A stretch of DNA of 64,000 nucleotides from Arthrobacter sp. H35-D1 (GCF_030063185.1 NZ_JASISP010000001.1:248001-312000); one strand, 5' to 3'. Shown: positions 26,451-36,330, numbered from the stretch's first letter. A program made the numbers and translations. The notes: generated from the sequence alone by a model not told the origin.

Positions 26451-28171
26451 TGCGTGTAATGGCTCAAATGGGCATGGTCATGAATCTGGACAAGTGCATT
26501 GGCTGTCACACGTGTTCCGTCACGTGCAAGCAGGCATGGACCAACCGGGCAGGGGTGGAATACGTCTGGTTCAACAATGTTGAGACCCGCCCCGGGCAGG
26601 GATACCCGCGTCGCTACGAGGACCAGGAAAAATGGAAAGGCGGCTGGGAGCTGAACAAGCGCGGCCGCCTCAAGCTCAAGGCCGGCGGGCGTGTGAAGAA
26701 GCTGTTCGGTCTCTTCGCCAGTCCCCTCCAGCCCGAGCTCAAGGACTACTACGAGCCCTGGACCTACGACTACAAGACCCTTGTTGACGCGCCCCTGGGT
26801 GATGACTTTCCGGTGGCCAGGCCCAAATCCCTCATCACCGGCAAGGACACGAAGATCACGTGGAGCGCCAACTGGGACGACGACCTGGGCGGCACCGAGG
26901 AAATGGGCCATTTGGACCCGATCGTGGAGAAGGTGCGCCGCGAGTCCGAGGACAAGATCAAGTTTGAGTTCGAGCAGACGTTCATGTTCTACCTGCCGCG
27001 CATTTGCGAGCACTGCCTGAACCCCTCCTGCATGGCCTCGTGCCCTTCCGGCGCCATTTACAAGCGGGTGGAGGACGGCATTGTTCTGGTCGATCAGGAC
27101 CAGTGCCGCGGCTGGCGCCAGTGCATGACGGGTTGCCCGTACAAGAAGATCTACTTCAACCACAAGACCGGCAAGGCCGAGAAGTGCACGTTCTGCTACC
27201 CGCGCATTGAAGTGGGCCTGCCCACCGTGTGCTCGGAAACCTGCGTTGGCCGGCTGCGGTACTTGGGGCTTTTCCTGTACGACGCCGATGCCGTCACCGC
27301 AGCTGCCTCCGTCACCGACCCGCAGCACCTGTACCAGGCACAGATGGATGTGCTGCTGGACCCCAACGACCCGGCCGTCATTGCAGCGGCCCGCGAACAG
27401 GGCATCCAGGAGGACTGGATCGACGCGGCCCAGAAATCGCCGGTGTATGCCCTGACAAAGGTGTACAAGCTAGCTCTTCCGCTGCACCCGGAATACCGGA
27501 CCATGCCCATGGTTTGGTACATTCCGCCGCTGTCGCCCGTCGTTGACCTGCTGCGCGAACAGGGCCACGACGCGGAGGATTCGGGGGTGCTGTTCGGCGC
27601 CATCGATTCCTTGCGCATCCCGGTGGAGTACCTGGCGGAGCTGTTCACGGCCGGGGACACCGAACTTGTCACCGAAGTGCTGCGGAAGCTCGCCGCCATG
27701 CGGGCTTACATGCGCGGCATCTCGCTGGGCAACGATCCCGACGAGTCCATTCCCGCCTCGGTGGGCATGGACGGGGAAACCATGTATGAGATGTACCGGC
27801 TCATGGCCATCGCCAAGTACGACGAGCGCTACGTGATTCCCAAGGCGCACGCCGAACAGGCACATGACCTCGAGGAGATGGGTTGCTCCCTGGACTTCGA
27901 CGGCGGTCCGGGCATGGGCGCCATGGGAGACTCCCCGTTCGGGGAAGCAAGCGGACGCCCCACCCCTGTTGCCGTGGAAACCTTCAATGCACTCAAGGAC
28001 CGCCAAACCTCCGACTCGGTGGCGGGGGCTGAAACACTGCGCGGCCGGGTGAACCTGCTCAACTGGGACGGCAACGGCGCACCGGCCGGCCTGTTCCCGC
28101 AACATCACCCCACCGAACCACCGCGCGAGGATGACCGCGAGGATGCGCTGGAAGGCGGTGGGGGTTCATGA
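26450..28171 (+). CDS. narH: Respiratory nitrate reductase, beta subunit NarH
   Basis: A 573-residue electron-transfer subunit with four iron-sulfur clusters passing electrons from NarI to NarG. Cys motifs: CIGCHTCSVTC near 15-25, CEHCLNPSCMASCP near 185, CRGWRQCMTGCP (where Trp replaces one Cys, the hallmark of the 3Fe-4S cluster in NarH) and CTFCYPR. The ATG at 26450 opens MRVMAQMGMVMNLDKC and is the first possible start after narG; the longer upstream frame is only a shadow. Coupled with narG and narJ by overlapping codons. Confidence 0.98.
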   Translation: MRVMAQMGMVMNLDKCIGCHTCSVTCKQAWTNRAGVEYVWFNNVETRPGQGYPRRYEDQEKWKGGWELNKRGRLKLKAGGRVKKLFGLFASPLQPELKDYYEPWTYDYKTLVDAPLGDDFPVARPKSLITGKDTKITWSANWDDDLGGTEEMGHLDPIVEKVRRESEDKIKFEFEQTFMFYLPRICEHCLNPSCMASCPSGAIYKRVEDGIVLVDQDQCRGWRQCMTGCPYKKIYFNHKTGKAEKCTFCYPRIEVGLPTVCSETCVGRLRYLGLFLYDADAVTAAASVTDPQHLYQAQMDVLLDPNDPAVIAAAREQGIQEDWIDAAQKSPVYALTKVYKLALPLHPEYRTMPMVWYIPPLSPVVDLLREQGHDAEDSGVLFGAIDSLRIPVEYLAELFTAGDTELVTEVLRKLAAMRAYMRGISLGNDPDESIPASVGMDGETMYEMYRLMAIAKYDERYVIPKAHAEQAHDLEEMGCSLDFDGGPGMGAMGDSPFGEASGRPTPVAVETFNALKDRQTSDSVAGAETLRGRVNLLNWDGNGAPAGLFPQHHPTEPPREDDREDALEGGGGS

Positions 28172-28788
28172 GCCGCAAGGACCAGATCACCTTCCTGGCG
28201 GCGGCGTGGTGCCTGTCCTACCCGGATGAACAGCTCCTTGAACGGGTGCCACTCATGCGGGCGGCCCTCGGCGAGTTCCCCGGAGCGCTGGCCCCGTTCG
28301 CCGTCGTCCTTGATTCCCTGGAAAACAAGGAACTCATGGCGCTGCAGAGCCAGTACGTCGCAGAATTCGATCTCGGCAAACGCCATGCCCTGCACCTGTC
28401 CTACTGGACCGACGGAGACACCCGCCGCCGCGGCGAGGTCCTGGGCGCTTTCAAAAAGGTGTACCGCGGCTCCGACACACTCGTCAATACTCGCGGGGAA
28501 CTGCCTGACTTCCTGCCCATGGTGCTGGAGTACGCAGCCACCGTCGACCTCGCCACAGGCAAGGAATTGTTGCAGCAGTACAGGCCCAGCCTTGAGCTGA
28601 TCAAGTTCGGGCTGCTGCGGGACAACTTGGCCCACACGGAGATCGTGCAGGCTGTTTGCAGCACCCTGCCCGGGGTGTCCCCGGCAGATGAACAAGCCGT
28701 CATGCGGATGGCAGGTTTCGGTCCGCCCACCGAATCGGTCGGCCTTGACCCTTACGACCCGCGACTGCTGCCCATGAGAGGGGCATGA
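28168..28788 (+). CDS. narJ: Nitrate reductase assembly chaperone NarJ
   Basis: A 206-residue all-helical protein of the TorD/NarJ family, opening ITFLAAAWCLSYPDEQLLE and containing LHLSYWTDGDTRRRG. It binds apo-NarG and helps insert the molybdenum cofactor before the complex attaches to NarI; it is not part of the mature enzyme. Its ATG overlaps the narH stop (ATGA). Confidence 0.96.
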   Translation: MSRKDQITFLAAAWCLSYPDEQLLERVPLMRAALGEFPGALAPFAVVLDSLENKELMALQSQYVAEFDLGKRHALHLSYWTDGDTRRRGEVLGAFKKVYRGSDTLVNTRGELPDFLPMVLEYAATVDLATGKELLQQYRPSLELIKFGLLRDNLAHTEIVQAVCSTLPGVSPADEQAVMRMAGFGPPTESVGLDPYDPRLLPMRGA

Positions 28789-28791
28789 GAA

Positions 28792-29538
28792 ATGGACATC
28801 TTTTTGTGGGGTGTGCTGCCGTACGTCATGGTTGTCATTCTGGTGGGGGGATCCCTCTGGCGCTACAAGTACGACCAGTTCGGCTGGACCACCCGTTCCT
28901 CCCAGCTCTACGAGTCAAAGTTGCTGCGCATTGGCTCCCCCGTCTTTCACTTTGGGCTGTTGGCAGTCATCGCCGGGCACTTCTTTGGCTTGGTGATTCC
29001 CAAGTCGTGGACTGAGGCTGTGGGGATGAGCGAAGACCTCTACCACTTCAACGCCTTGTTCGTCGGCACGATTGCAGGGGTTGGCACGCTCGGCGGAATC
29101 GTCTTGTTGATCTACCGCCGTCGCAAGACGGGACCCGTTTTCATGGCCACCACCAAGAACGACAAACTCATGTATGTGGTGCTGGTGGCAGCCATTGTGT
29201 TCGGCCTGTGGACAACGCTTGCCAGCGTGTTCTTTGACGAACACGGCGTCACCTACCGGGAAACAGTCTCCCCGTGGTTCCGCTCACTGTTCATCTTCCA
29301 GCCGGATGTGGCCTCCATGGCGGCGGCACCGCTGTCGTTCCACATGCACACGATTGTGGGCATGCTGCTGTTTATGGTGTGGCCTTTCACTCGCCTTGTC
29401 CACGCTTTCACAGCCCCCCTGCACTACTTGTTCCGCCCTTACATCGTGTACCGCTCGCGGGACAAGGGCCCCACCGTGGCCAACCAGCACGGCTGGTCAG
29501 ATGTGGGTACCCGCGACAGCGACACCCGACACCGCTAA
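28792..29538 (+). CDS. narI: Nitrate reductase cytochrome b subunit NarI
   Basis: A 248-residue membrane protein with five helices that oxidises menaquinol and anchors NarGH. The four haem ligands can be assigned: H53 and H63 in VFHFGLLAVIAGHF, H186 and H204 in FHMHTIVG and RLVHAF, with the same 10- and 18-residue spacing as in E. coli NarI. It begins 3 nt after narJ. The C-terminal tail after the last helix is hydrophilic and ends in DTRHR. Confidence 0.97.
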   Translation: MDIFLWGVLPYVMVVILVGGSLWRYKYDQFGWTTRSSQLYESKLLRIGSPVFHFGLLAVIAGHFFGLVIPKSWTEAVGMSEDLYHFNALFVGTIAGVGTLGGIVLLIYRRRKTGPVFMATTKNDKLMYVVLVAAIVFGLWTTLASVFFDEHGVTYRETVSPWFRSLFIFQPDVASMAAAPLSFHMHTIVGMLLFMVWPFTRLVHAFTAPLHYLFRPYIVYRSRDKGPTVANQHGWSDVGTRDSDTRHR

Positions 29539-29550
29539 TCAGGAGCGACC

Positions 29551-30804
29551 ATGGCACGAAACGCAACGGCAAGCGCGCCTCCCCAACAAGCCCTCCAGGG
29601 CCAGGCCATGAACCTGATCCTGGCCACGGCAGCCTCGGTGGTTGCCTTCTGGGCTTGGAACGCCATTGCAACTCTGAGCACGTACTACGCCAAAAACATG
29701 GAACTGTCCTCGGGGACCATGGGTATTTTGGTGGCAATGCCCATCTTTGTGGGTTCGCTGGGCCGCATTGTGGTGGGCGCCATGACGGACAAATATGGTG
29801 GACGGGCACTGTTCACCTTTGTTTTGTTGGCCACCATCCCCACAGTGCTGCTCGTGGCGCTGGGCGGGTCGCTGAACTCCTTCGCGATTGTTCTCATTGG
29901 CGGCTTCCTGCTCGGTGTGGCGGGCACTGTGTTTGCCGTCGGTATTCCCTTTGTCAGCGCCTGGTACCCACCGTCCAGGCGCGGCTTTGCCACCGGTGTC
30001 TTTGGTGCCGGCATGGGCGGAACCGCCTTGGCCGCCTTCCTGAACCCGCGCTTAGTGCAGTCCATTGGCTACGTGCCCACACACCTCCTCATTGCCGCGC
30101 TGCTGGCCGTCATGGCGGCCCTTGTCTGGTTCTTCATGAAGAATTCACCCGACTGGAAGCCCAGCAAAACTCCCGTCATGCCCGAGCTCATTGAGGCCTC
30201 AAAGCTGGCTGTCACGTGGAAATTATGCTTCCTGTATGCAGTGGTCTTTGGCGGCTTTGTTTCGTTCGCGACGTATCTGCCCACCTACCTGCGCGACGTC
30301 TACGAGTTTGACCCGAGCTCGGCCGGTGCCCGAACGGCCGGCTTTGCCTTGGCGGCAGTCCTCGCCCGCCCCGTTGGCGGCGTATTGGCAGATAAAATTG
30401 GTTCCAAGCCCGTGGTGCTGGCTTCCTTGGTGGGCGTGGCCATTTTGGGCTTCGTTGTGGCGCTTGAACCGGCAGCCGACGTTGAGGCGGGCCCCATATT
30501 CATTGGCTTGGCCGCAGCACTTGGCCTGGGCACCGGTGGCGTGTTTGCGTGGGTGGGCAAACTCTCCCCGGAGGGCAGGATGGGAACCATCGGAGGCATT
30601 GTCAGTGCCGCCGGCGGTCTGGGCGGTTACTTCCCACCGCTTGTTATGGGCCTGACGTACAACCCTGACGCTGCGAACTACAAGTACGCCATTGGGCTCT
30701 CGTTGCTTGTCATTACATCCATTGTGGCGCTGCTCTTCACACTGTTCTTCGTCAGGACCCCAGCCAAGGATCCTTCCAAGGATCCTTCAGCGGCCAAAAC
30801 CTAG
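29551..30804 (+). CDS. narK: Nitrate/nitrite transporter of the NarK family
   Basis: A 417-residue major facilitator protein with 12 predicted helices. It has the MFS loop GRIVVGAMTDKYGGR after helix 2 and two Gly-rich nitrate-signature-like helices (GAGMGGTALAAFLNPR and VSAAGGLGGYFPPLVMG). It imports nitrate and/or exports nitrite for the reductase encoded just upstream (12-nt gap, AGGAGCG before the ATG). The C-terminus carries a short direct duplication (KDPSKDPS). A hairpin directly behind closes the operon. Confidence 0.95.
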   Translation: MARNATASAPPQQALQGQAMNLILATAASVVAFWAWNAIATLSTYYAKNMELSSGTMGILVAMPIFVGSLGRIVVGAMTDKYGGRALFTFVLLATIPTVLLVALGGSLNSFAIVLIGGFLLGVAGTVFAVGIPFVSAWYPPSRRGFATGVFGAGMGGTALAAFLNPRLVQSIGYVPTHLLIAALLAVMAALVWFFMKNSPDWKPSKTPVMPELIEASKLAVTWKLCFLYAVVFGGFVSFATYLPTYLRDVYEFDPSSAGARTAGFALAAVLARPVGGVLADKIGSKPVVLASLVGVAILGFVVALEPAADVEAGPIFIGLAAALGLGTGGVFAWVGKLSPEGRMGTIGGIVSAAGGLGGYFPPLVMGLTYNPDAANYKYAIGLSLLVITSIVALLFTLFFVRTPAKDPSKDPSAAKT

Positions 30805-30809
30805 CCTCT

Positions 30810-30840
30810 GCCCCCTGCCCGCTGTCAGCGAGTAGGGGGC
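30810..30840 (+). terminator. Hairpin at the end of the nar operon
   Basis: GCCCCCT (30810-30816) pairs with AGGGGGC (30834-30840), with CGCTG/CAGCG pairing inside, 6 nt after the narK stop. No T-run. Confidence 0.65.
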
Positions 30841-30882
30841 GGCCTGTCTTGTGGCGGCCTGTCTTGTGGCGGCCTGTCTTGT
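30838..30882. repeat. 15-bp tandem repeat, three identical copies
   Basis: GGCGGCCTGTCTTGT is repeated exactly at 30838-30852, 30853-30867 and 30868-30882, in the gap between narK and the SNF2 gene and just upstream of the latter's promoter. Confidence 0.9.
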
Positions 30883-30913
30883 CTCTGGGTAAACATGCGT
30901 CCTCAATCCTGCG

Positions 30914-30919
30914 TAAGAT
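30914..30919 (+). promoter_or_regulatory. -10 box (TAAGAT) of the SNF2 gene
   Basis: TAAGAT ends 8 nt before the in-frame GTG at 30928, which decides the start chosen for this gene. Confidence 0.5.
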
Positions 30920-30927
30920 TGATAGAT

Positions 30928-33900
30928 GTGGTTCGCAGTTCCGAGCCATCCCCAACCGACAGGTGGAAAAGTTTCGTGACGCACTCCTCCGCTGCTTCCC
31001 GTTTGCTGACGCGAATCGCCGGATTCACCGATAATTCCATTGCCGCCGGCCGCGCCTACGCAGACCAGAATCGTGTCAGCGACATCGTGCTGGAGCCCGA
31101 CACCGGCCTGCTGTCCGGCATCGTGCAGGGCACACAGGCCTACAAGACAACCGCGAAACTCGTGCGCGAGCACGACGGCGTCATTGCCTGCCGCGTGGGA
31201 ATCTGCCACTGTCCCATACGGCAAAACTGCAAGCACGTGGTGGCTTTGATTGCCGCTGCAGAAAACGATGCGTCGTTTACGGACTTCTTTGTTCCGGAAG
31301 AACAGCCGAGGGAACCTACGTTCCTTGAGACACTGTTGGCCAAGGCCAAGGACAGCAAATCCGCCCCCGTAATTCCGGTCGCTGGAGACACTGAAACACC
31401 CGCCGAATCTTGGGAAGCAGCGCTGTCAGCCCTGCTTCCGCCAGCCGCTTCCACCCCCAGCCGGGACGCACCCGCACTGGGACTGCAATTTGAACTTCAT
31501 GTGCCCCCGCCTCGTTTTTCCTACCGCGGCCGCGGCAACACAGTTCCTTCGGAACCCGTCCTGAACGTTCGCCCGGTGGTGATGGGCACGCGCGGGAAGT
31601 GGGTCAAGTCCGGCGTCAGTTGGGCCACCCTGGGCTACCTGAGCTATGGCGGGGAACATGACCCCAAGCAGCTGGAATGGCTCAGTGAATTCCTTTCCTC
31701 GCACAGCCCCCGGCAGTATGTGCATGGAAATGCCGGTGCTTGGCTGACACTGAACAACTTTGCCGGACGCAACCTGTGGCAGTTGCTCTCCGGCGCACAC
31801 AAGAGCGGGATAGCCCTTGTCCACGCAGGCAGCGGGGAACCTGTGCGCGTTGCCGGGCGTGAGGCAACCCTGCAATTCGATGTCACCCAAGCCGACTCCG
31901 GCGGACTCGAGGTGGGGCCGCTCATTGAGGTGGAAGGCGCCCCCGTCAAGGCCGGGATCGTCGGCAAGCTGGGCGACCCCGCCAGCGGTCTGTTTTTCAG
32001 CGACGAAACCGAGCCAGGCAGCCAAGGCGGGAATACCGCCCCGGGCCGCAACGCCGTCGTGCGTGGAAACATCACCGTGGCACCCCTGGCTGCGGACGCT
32101 TCGCCCCAACTGCTTGATTTCGCCCTGCGCGGGGAGACCGTCCAGATCCCGGAGCAGGCCAGGGAGAAGTTCCTGACCCAGTTTTATCCCCAGCTCAAGC
32201 AGTCCGCACCGGTGGTTTCCGCCGACCACTCGGTGGAGCTGCCCGCCTATGTGGAGCCCACGTTGTCCCTTCTGGCGGCGTACGGAACCGACCACACGGT
32301 GCGTCTGCATTGGGAGTGGCACTATCCGGTGGGCACCCGAACAACCTCGCTGCCGCTGTGGCCGGAGCTGGGCGAGAACGCCGTCCGCGACACTGGCGCA
32401 GAGGCACGGCTGGTGGAGAGCGTGGGCCAGCCGTGGGAGGACATTACCGCCATGGGCGTGGCCGCCAACCATGCGTGGGGCGAACCGTCGCTGGCCGCGT
32501 CGGTCCAGCTGACCGATCTGGACACGCTGACGTTGACCGAAACCGTGCTGCCCAGGTTGTCGACGCTGCCCGGTGTCACAGTGGAAACCACCGGTGACAT
32601 CGCCAGCTACCGCGAGGTCACCGAGGCGCCAGTGGTGACGATCTCCACGAAGGCCACTGATGAGCGCGACTGGTTTGACCTGGGCATTGTGATCACGCTG
32701 GAAGGCCAATACGTCTCCTTCGCCGCAGTGTTTTCCGCACTGGCGGCCGGGCAGTCGCGCATGCTGCTGCCCAGCGGCGCGCACTTTTCCCTGGACCGCC
32801 CCGAGCTCCATCAGCTGCGTGAATTGATCGAAGAAGCGCGCAGCCTCAATGACAACAAGGACGGCGAGCTGAGAATCAGCCGTTTCCAAGCTGGCTTGTG
32901 GGACGAGCTGGCCCAGCTGGGCATTGTTGACGAACAGGCGCAGGCCTGGCGAAAGGCCGTCTCGGGGCTGCTCGACGGCGGGCCTCCCGAGGCATTGCCC
33001 GCCCCGGAAACCTTGAACGCGACTCTGCGCCCATACCAGCTTGACGGCTTCAACTGGCTGCACTTTTTGTACACTTACGGCCTTGGCGGCGTGTTGGCGG
33101 ATGACATGGGCTTGGGCAAGACCGTCCAGGCCCTGGCGCTGATGTGCCAGGTCAAGGCCGGCGCCGAGGCCGAGTCCGCAGCACTCGCTGCCAACCCGGC
33201 TGAGTCCAACGCGGCTGAGTCCACCCCGGCCGCGTCCACCGCAATCGTTTCCGGGTCGGGCTCGGGGACGGGGACGGGGACGGGGACGGGGACGGGCTCG
33301 GGGACGGGGACGGGGACGGGCTCGGGGACGGGGACGGGGACGGGCCAAGGCTCGGCGCGCCGGCCATTCCTGGTGGTGGCTCCCACCTCCGTGGTGGGCA
33401 ACTGGGCCAGTGAAAGTGCAAAGTTTGCACCCGGCTTGCAGGCTGTCACTGTTGGCGAGACCTTTGCCAAGAGCGGCTTGGACTCCGCCACGTTTTTCGC
33501 GGGGGCAGACATCGTCATCACGTCCTACGCCCTGTTCCGCATTGATTTTGCCGAGTACGCCATGCACCCCTTCGCGGGGTTGATCCTGGACGAGGCGCAG
33601 TTCGTCAAAAACCACCAGTCCAAGGCTTACCAGTGCGCGCGCAAGATCAAGGCCCCGTTCAAGCTGGCCGTGACGGGCACGCCCATGGAAAACAACCTCA
33701 TGGAACTGTGGGCCCTGCTCTCCATCGTGGCACCCGGGCTGTTCCCCAGCCCCAAGCGCTTTGCCGAGTTTTATCAGCGCCCCATTGAGAAGAACGCGGA
33801 CGCCGAGCTGCTGGTCAAGCTCCGTGCCCGGGTCAAGCCGCTCATGCTGCGCCGCACCAAGGAAGCCGTCATCGCCGATTTGCCGGCCAAACAGGAACAG

Positions 33901-34599
33901 ATCCTGGACGTGGAGCTGAATCCGCGCCATCACAAGATCTACCAGACACACTTGCAACGCGAACGGGCCAAAATTTTGGGGCTGCTCGAGGACGTGAACA
34001 AGAACCGCTTCACCATCTTCCAGTCCTTGACCCTGCTGCGCCAGCTCAGTCTCGACGTGACACTTGTCGACGAGGGACAGACTGGTGTCCGCTCCTCGAA
34101 GTTGGATGTGTTGTTCGAACAGCTGGAAGATGTGGTCAAGGAGGGGCACCGCGCCTTGATCTTCAGCCAGTTCACCGGCTTCCTGGGCAAGGTCAGGGAC
34201 AGGCTTGTCGCCGAAGGCATCGACTTCACGTATCTGGACGGTGGCACCCGGAACAGGGCCGCCGTCGTGGATGATTTCAAGACCGGCACGGCACCGTTGT
34301 TCCTGATCAGTCTCAAGGCCGGCGGTTTTGGCTTGAACCTGACCGAGGCCGACTACGTGTTCATTCTTGACCCGTGGTGGAACCCCGCGTCCGAGGCGCA
34401 GGCCGTGGACCGCACGCACCGCATTGGGCAGAAGAAGAACGTGATGGTGTACCGGCTGGTTGCCAAGGACACCATCGAGGAAAAGGTCATGGCGTTGAAG
34501 GCCAAGAAGTCGCAGCTTTTCTCAGATGTGATGAGCGGGGATTCGCTGGCCGGCGGCGCATTGACGGCCACGGACTTGGCCGGCCTCTTCCGCGACTAG
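30928..34599 (+). CDS. SWIM zinc-finger SNF2-family DEAD/DEAH helicase
   Basis: A 1223-residue protein. A SWIM zinc finger lies at the N-terminus (C93, C95, C101, H103 in [11 protein letters not shown]). After a long middle region come the SNF2 ATPase lobes: Walker [10 protein letters not shown] near 725, [12 protein letters not shown], the DEAQ box near 885, TGTPMENN, and the second lobe with IFSQFTGF and DRTHRIGQ. Bacterial HepA/RapA-type proteins move along DNA or free stalled RNA polymerase. Between Walker A and motif Ia it has about 65 extra residues of Ala/Ser and then GT/GS repeats, coded by a GGGGAC microsatellite. Start GTG 30928 rests on the -10; a GTG at 30976 is possible. Confidence 0.93.
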   Translation: MVRSSEPSPTDRWKSFVTHSSAASRLLTRIAGFTDNSIAAGRAYADQNRVSDIVLEPDTGLLSGIVQGTQAYKTTAKLVREHDGVIACRVGICHCPIRQNCKHVVALIAAAENDASFTDFFVPEEQPREPTFLETLLAKAKDSKSAPVIPVAGDTETPAESWEAALSALLPPAASTPSRDAPALGLQFELHVPPPRFSYRGRGNTVPSEPVLNVRPVVMGTRGKWVKSGVSWATLGYLSYGGEHDPKQLEWLSEFLSSHSPRQYVHGNAGAWLTLNNFAGRNLWQLLSGAHKSGIALVHAGSGEPVRVAGREATLQFDVTQADSGGLEVGPLIEVEGAPVKAGIVGKLGDPASGLFFSDETEPGSQGGNTAPGRNAVVRGNITVAPLAADASPQLLDFALRGETVQIPEQAREKFLTQFYPQLKQSAPVVSADHSVELPAYVEPTLSLLAAYGTDHTVRLHWEWHYPVGTRTTSLPLWPELGENAVRDTGAEARLVESVGQPWEDITAMGVAANHAWGEPSLAASVQLTDLDTLTLTETVLPRLSTLPGVTVETTGDIASYREVTEAPVVTISTKATDERDWFDLGIVITLEGQYVSFAAVFSALAAGQSRMLLPSGAHFSLDRPELHQLRELIEEARSLNDNKDGELRISRFQAGLWDELAQLGIVDEQAQAWRKAVSGLLDGGPPEALPAPETLNATLRPYQLDGFNWLHFLYTYGLGGVLADDMGLGKTVQALALMCQVKAGAEAESAALAANPAESNAAESTPAASTAIVSGSGSGTGTGTGTGTGSGTGTGTGSGTGTGTGQGSARRPFLVVAPTSVVGNWASESAKFAPGLQAVTVGETFAKSGLDSATFFAGADIVITSYALFRIDFAEYAMHPFAGLILDEAQFVKNHQSKAYQCARKIKAPFKLAVTGTPMENNLMELWALLSIVAPGLFPSPKRFAEFYQRPIEKNADAELLVKLRARVKPLMLRRTKEAVIADLPAKQEQILDVELNPRHHKIYQTHLQRERAKILGLLEDVNKNRFTIFQSLTLLRQLSLDVTLVDEGQTGVRSSKLDVLFEQLEDVVKEGHRALIFSQFTGFLGKVRDRLVAEGIDFTYLDGGTRNRAAVVDDFKTGTAPLFLISLKAGGFGLNLTEADYVFILDPWWNPASEAQAVDRTHRIGQKKNVMVYRLVAKDTIEEKVMALKAKKSQLFSDVMSGDSLAGGALTATDLAGLFRD
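33264..33341 (+). repeat. GGGGAC hexamer microsatellite inside the SNF2 gene
   Basis: Eleven GGGGAC units in the order 5, 3, 3, separated by GGGCTC, giving a 24-bp higher-order period. It encodes alternating Gly-Thr with Gly-Ser interruptions. Runs of four G every two bases make the coding strand an obvious G-quadruplex former. Being a multiple of 3, gain or loss of units would change length without shifting frame. Confidence 0.95.
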
Positions 34600-34628
34600 G
34601 CAGGAGTCTGCGCACCTGAAAGCATCCA

Positions 34629-34689
34629 CGACACAGCTATGGTGATCCGCTCCCGAAAATACCGGGAGCGGATCACCATAGCTGTGTCG
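34629..34689. repeat. Long perfect inverted repeat C (27-bp arms)
   Basis: 34629-34655 is the exact reverse complement of 34663-34689 around a 7-nt loop. It fills the gap between the SNF2 stop (34599) and hspR, whose stop codon begins at the very next base (34690). It can terminate both converging transcripts. No T-run and no similarity to elements A, B or D. Confidence 0.9.
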
Positions 34690-35130
34690 CTACCGCTGGG
34701 GGCGCCAGATCACGACGGCTTGGCTGCGCGGACGTGGACGCTTGCCCCTGGTCAATGCCACGATGTCCCCGCCGGTGAGGCCTGCGGCGAACACGCGGCT
34801 GTTGGCCCGTGGCGGGCGCGATGCCACTTCGCTCGATGCGGCTTCGAGGGCATCGCTGAGTTCCAGCACCTTGGCACGCAGGGCATCCACCTGGTTCTCA
34901 AGCTCCATAATGCGCCGGATCCCCTCCAGCGACACACCCTCGTGGGACAGTCGCTGAACTTCACGCAACATGTCGACGTCGTGTTGGGAATAGCGCCGCG
35001 CCCGGCCGGGGGCGCGGCTGGGCTTCACGATGCCCAACCTGTCATATTGCCGCAGTGTTTGCGGGTGCATCTCCGCCAGCTCGGCCGCCACGGAGATCAC
35101 AAAGATGGGTGAGTATGGATCAATCTGCAT
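34690..35130 (-). CDS. hspR: Heat-shock repressor HspR
   Basis: A 146-residue MerR-like repressor with helix-turn-helix ISVAAELAEMHPQTLRQYDR, wing GRARRYSQHDVDMLREVQRL and a coiled coil (LENQVDALRAKVLELSDAL). It binds HAIR sites and needs DnaK as co-repressor in the systems studied. It is the last gene of dnaK-grpE-dnaJ-hspR, closing a feedback loop. ATG 35130 follows AAAGGAGATCACC; upstream residues in the same frame are not part of the family. HAIR sites are seen here upstream of dnaK (two) and clpB (one). Confidence 0.96.
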   Translation of the reverse strand: MQIDPYSPIFVISVAAELAEMHPQTLRQYDRLGIVKPSRAPGRARRYSQHDVDMLREVQRLSHEGVSLEGIRRIMELENQVDALRAKVLELSDALEAASSEVASRPPRANSRVFAAGLTGGDIVALTRGKRPRPRSQAVVIWRPQR

Positions 35131-35181
35131 GGTGATCTCCTTTCTAGGCGGAGCGCTTGGTGGGCCCACAAGCGCGGGGGC

Positions 35182-35207
35182 CCCGACCCGAGCTTGCGAG
35201 GGTTGGG
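35182..35207. repeat. Small hairpin with a GAGCTTGCGA loop between dnaJ and hspR
   Basis: CCCGACCC (35182-35189) pairs with GGGTTGGG (35200-35207) through one G-T, leaving the loop GAGCTTGCGA. The same loop core, with other flanks, recurs (as complement) twice in the 57-bp repeat at 43725. It lies just before the hspR leader and may lower hspR expression relative to the chaperones. Confidence 0.5.
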
Positions 35208-35219
35208 AGCGCTTGGGGA

Positions 35220-36218
35220 TTACAGTTTGGCCTTGTTCTTCAACGAAGCACGGGGATCGCTCTCGGCGGTAGCCGCGGCAAAGGCGCGGACGGCTTCTTC
35301 TGCTTCCTTGCTGAGTTTCTGCGGAACCGTCACGTCTATGGTGACGAGCAGGTCGCCTTCGCTCTTGGACGTTTTGACACCCGCACCCTTGACCCGGAGC
35401 GTCCGCCCGGACGGTGTCCCGGCAGGTACGCGGACCCGCACCATGTCCCCAGTCAACGTGGGAACGCTGATGTCGGCACCCAAGGCGGCCTCGGCGAAGG
35501 TCACGGGGACGTGAATTCGAATGTTGTTGCCGTCCCGGACGAAAAAGTCGTGCGGCTTGACGTGGACGCTGACCATCAAGTCACCGGCACCGGCAGCACC
35601 TGACTGGCCTTTGCCCTTGACACGCACCTTTTGGCCGTCCTTGATCCCCGCAGGGATGCGTACGTCGATGACTTCACCGTTGGGTTCACGCAAGGCGATC
35701 TTCGTGCCGTTGATCGACCCGGCGAAGGAGATGGTGGTGCTGGCCGTTCGGTCGGCACCCTTGGTTGCAGGTGGCTGGTAGCCGCCGAACCCGCCACCGC
35801 CGCCTCCACCAAACCCGCCCCCGCCAAACAGGTCGGCAAACTCGGGTGGGAGACCCGAACCGCCATATCCTGGATTGCTGCGGGGTGCGCTGCGGCCGCC
35901 ACCGAAGATGTCGCCAAAGACGTCTTCGAAGCCGCCGCCGCCATTGTGTCCGCCGGAGCCGCCTGCGCTGAAGCGGGCGCCGCCGCCCATGGCCCGGATG
36001 GCGTCGTACTGCTCGCGGTCTTCCTTGCTTGAGAGCACGGAATACGCTTCGGAGACGTTCTTGAAAGTCTTTTCCGCTTTGGGATCCCCGGAGTTGGTAT
36101 CCGGGTGGTACTTGCGAGCCAATTTCCGGTATGCCTTTTTAATGTCGGCATCCGACGCATCTTTGGCCACACCGAGAATTTTGTAGAAGTCCTTGTCTAC
36201 CCAGTCCTGACTTGCCAA
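35220..36218 (-). CDS. dnaJ: DnaJ-family co-chaperone lacking the zinc-finger domain
   Basis: A 332-residue J protein. The J domain (about 9-75) has the HPD motif in RKYHPDTN that stimulates DnaK ATPase. A long Gly/Phe-rich linker follows ([15 protein letters not shown]), then the C-terminal substrate-binding domains. The four CxxCxGxG repeats of classic DnaJ are absent, so this is the type II/CbpA-like form that Actinobacteria often keep in the dnaK operon. It starts with TTG (36218) after AAAGGAGG. A second, type I DnaJ is expected elsewhere in the genome. Confidence 0.95.
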   Translation of the reverse strand: MASQDWVDKDFYKILGVAKDASDADIKKAYRKLARKYHPDTNSGDPKAEKTFKNVSEAYSVLSSKEDREQYDAIRAMGGGARFSAGGSGGHNGGGGFEDVFGDIFGGGRSAPRSNPGYGGSGLPPEFADLFGGGGFGGGGGGGFGGYQPPATKGADRTASTTISFAGSINGTKIALREPNGEVIDVRIPAGIKDGQKVRVKGKGQSGAAGAGDLMVSVHVKPHDFFVRDGNNIRIHVPVTFAEAALGADISVPTLTGDMVRVRVPAGTPSGRTLRVKGAGVKTSKSEGDLLVTIDVTVPQKLSKEAEEAVRAFAAATAESDPRASLKNKAKL

Positions 36219-36252
36219 GACGCCTCCTTTCCAAGAGTTGTGGAGTAATGCT

Positions 36253-36330
36253 GGTGGTCGAGTGCCTGGCGGTGGAGCTCGTCGATACTGCTAGGTCTCG
36301 ACAAACTCGACCGCCGGACGCTCGACCACC
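36253..36330. repeat. Imperfect 35-bp inverted repeat between grpE and dnaJ
   Basis: Arms 36253-36287 and 36296-36330 match as inverted copies at most positions around an 8-nt loop; both begin GGTGGTCGAG and carry GAG-TYGTCGA inside. It resembles the smaller hairpin at 2866. Placed within the operon, it could stop part of the transcripts or mark an RNA processing site, so that dnaK and grpE exceed dnaJ and hspR. Confidence 0.7.

Noticed and set aside
22737-30804. nar operon considered as recently transferred
   Set aside because: Codon use and GC look like the neighbours, gene order is the common one, and no mobile element or tRNA flanks it; only the promoter region is AT-richer, which is normal for a regulated promoter.
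31426-34419. Very long (997-codon) open frame on the minus strand inside the SNF2 gene
   Set aside because: It is the antisense shadow of a clear helicase gene; GC-rich codon use leaves the opposite frame free of stops. Its product has no recognisable domain.
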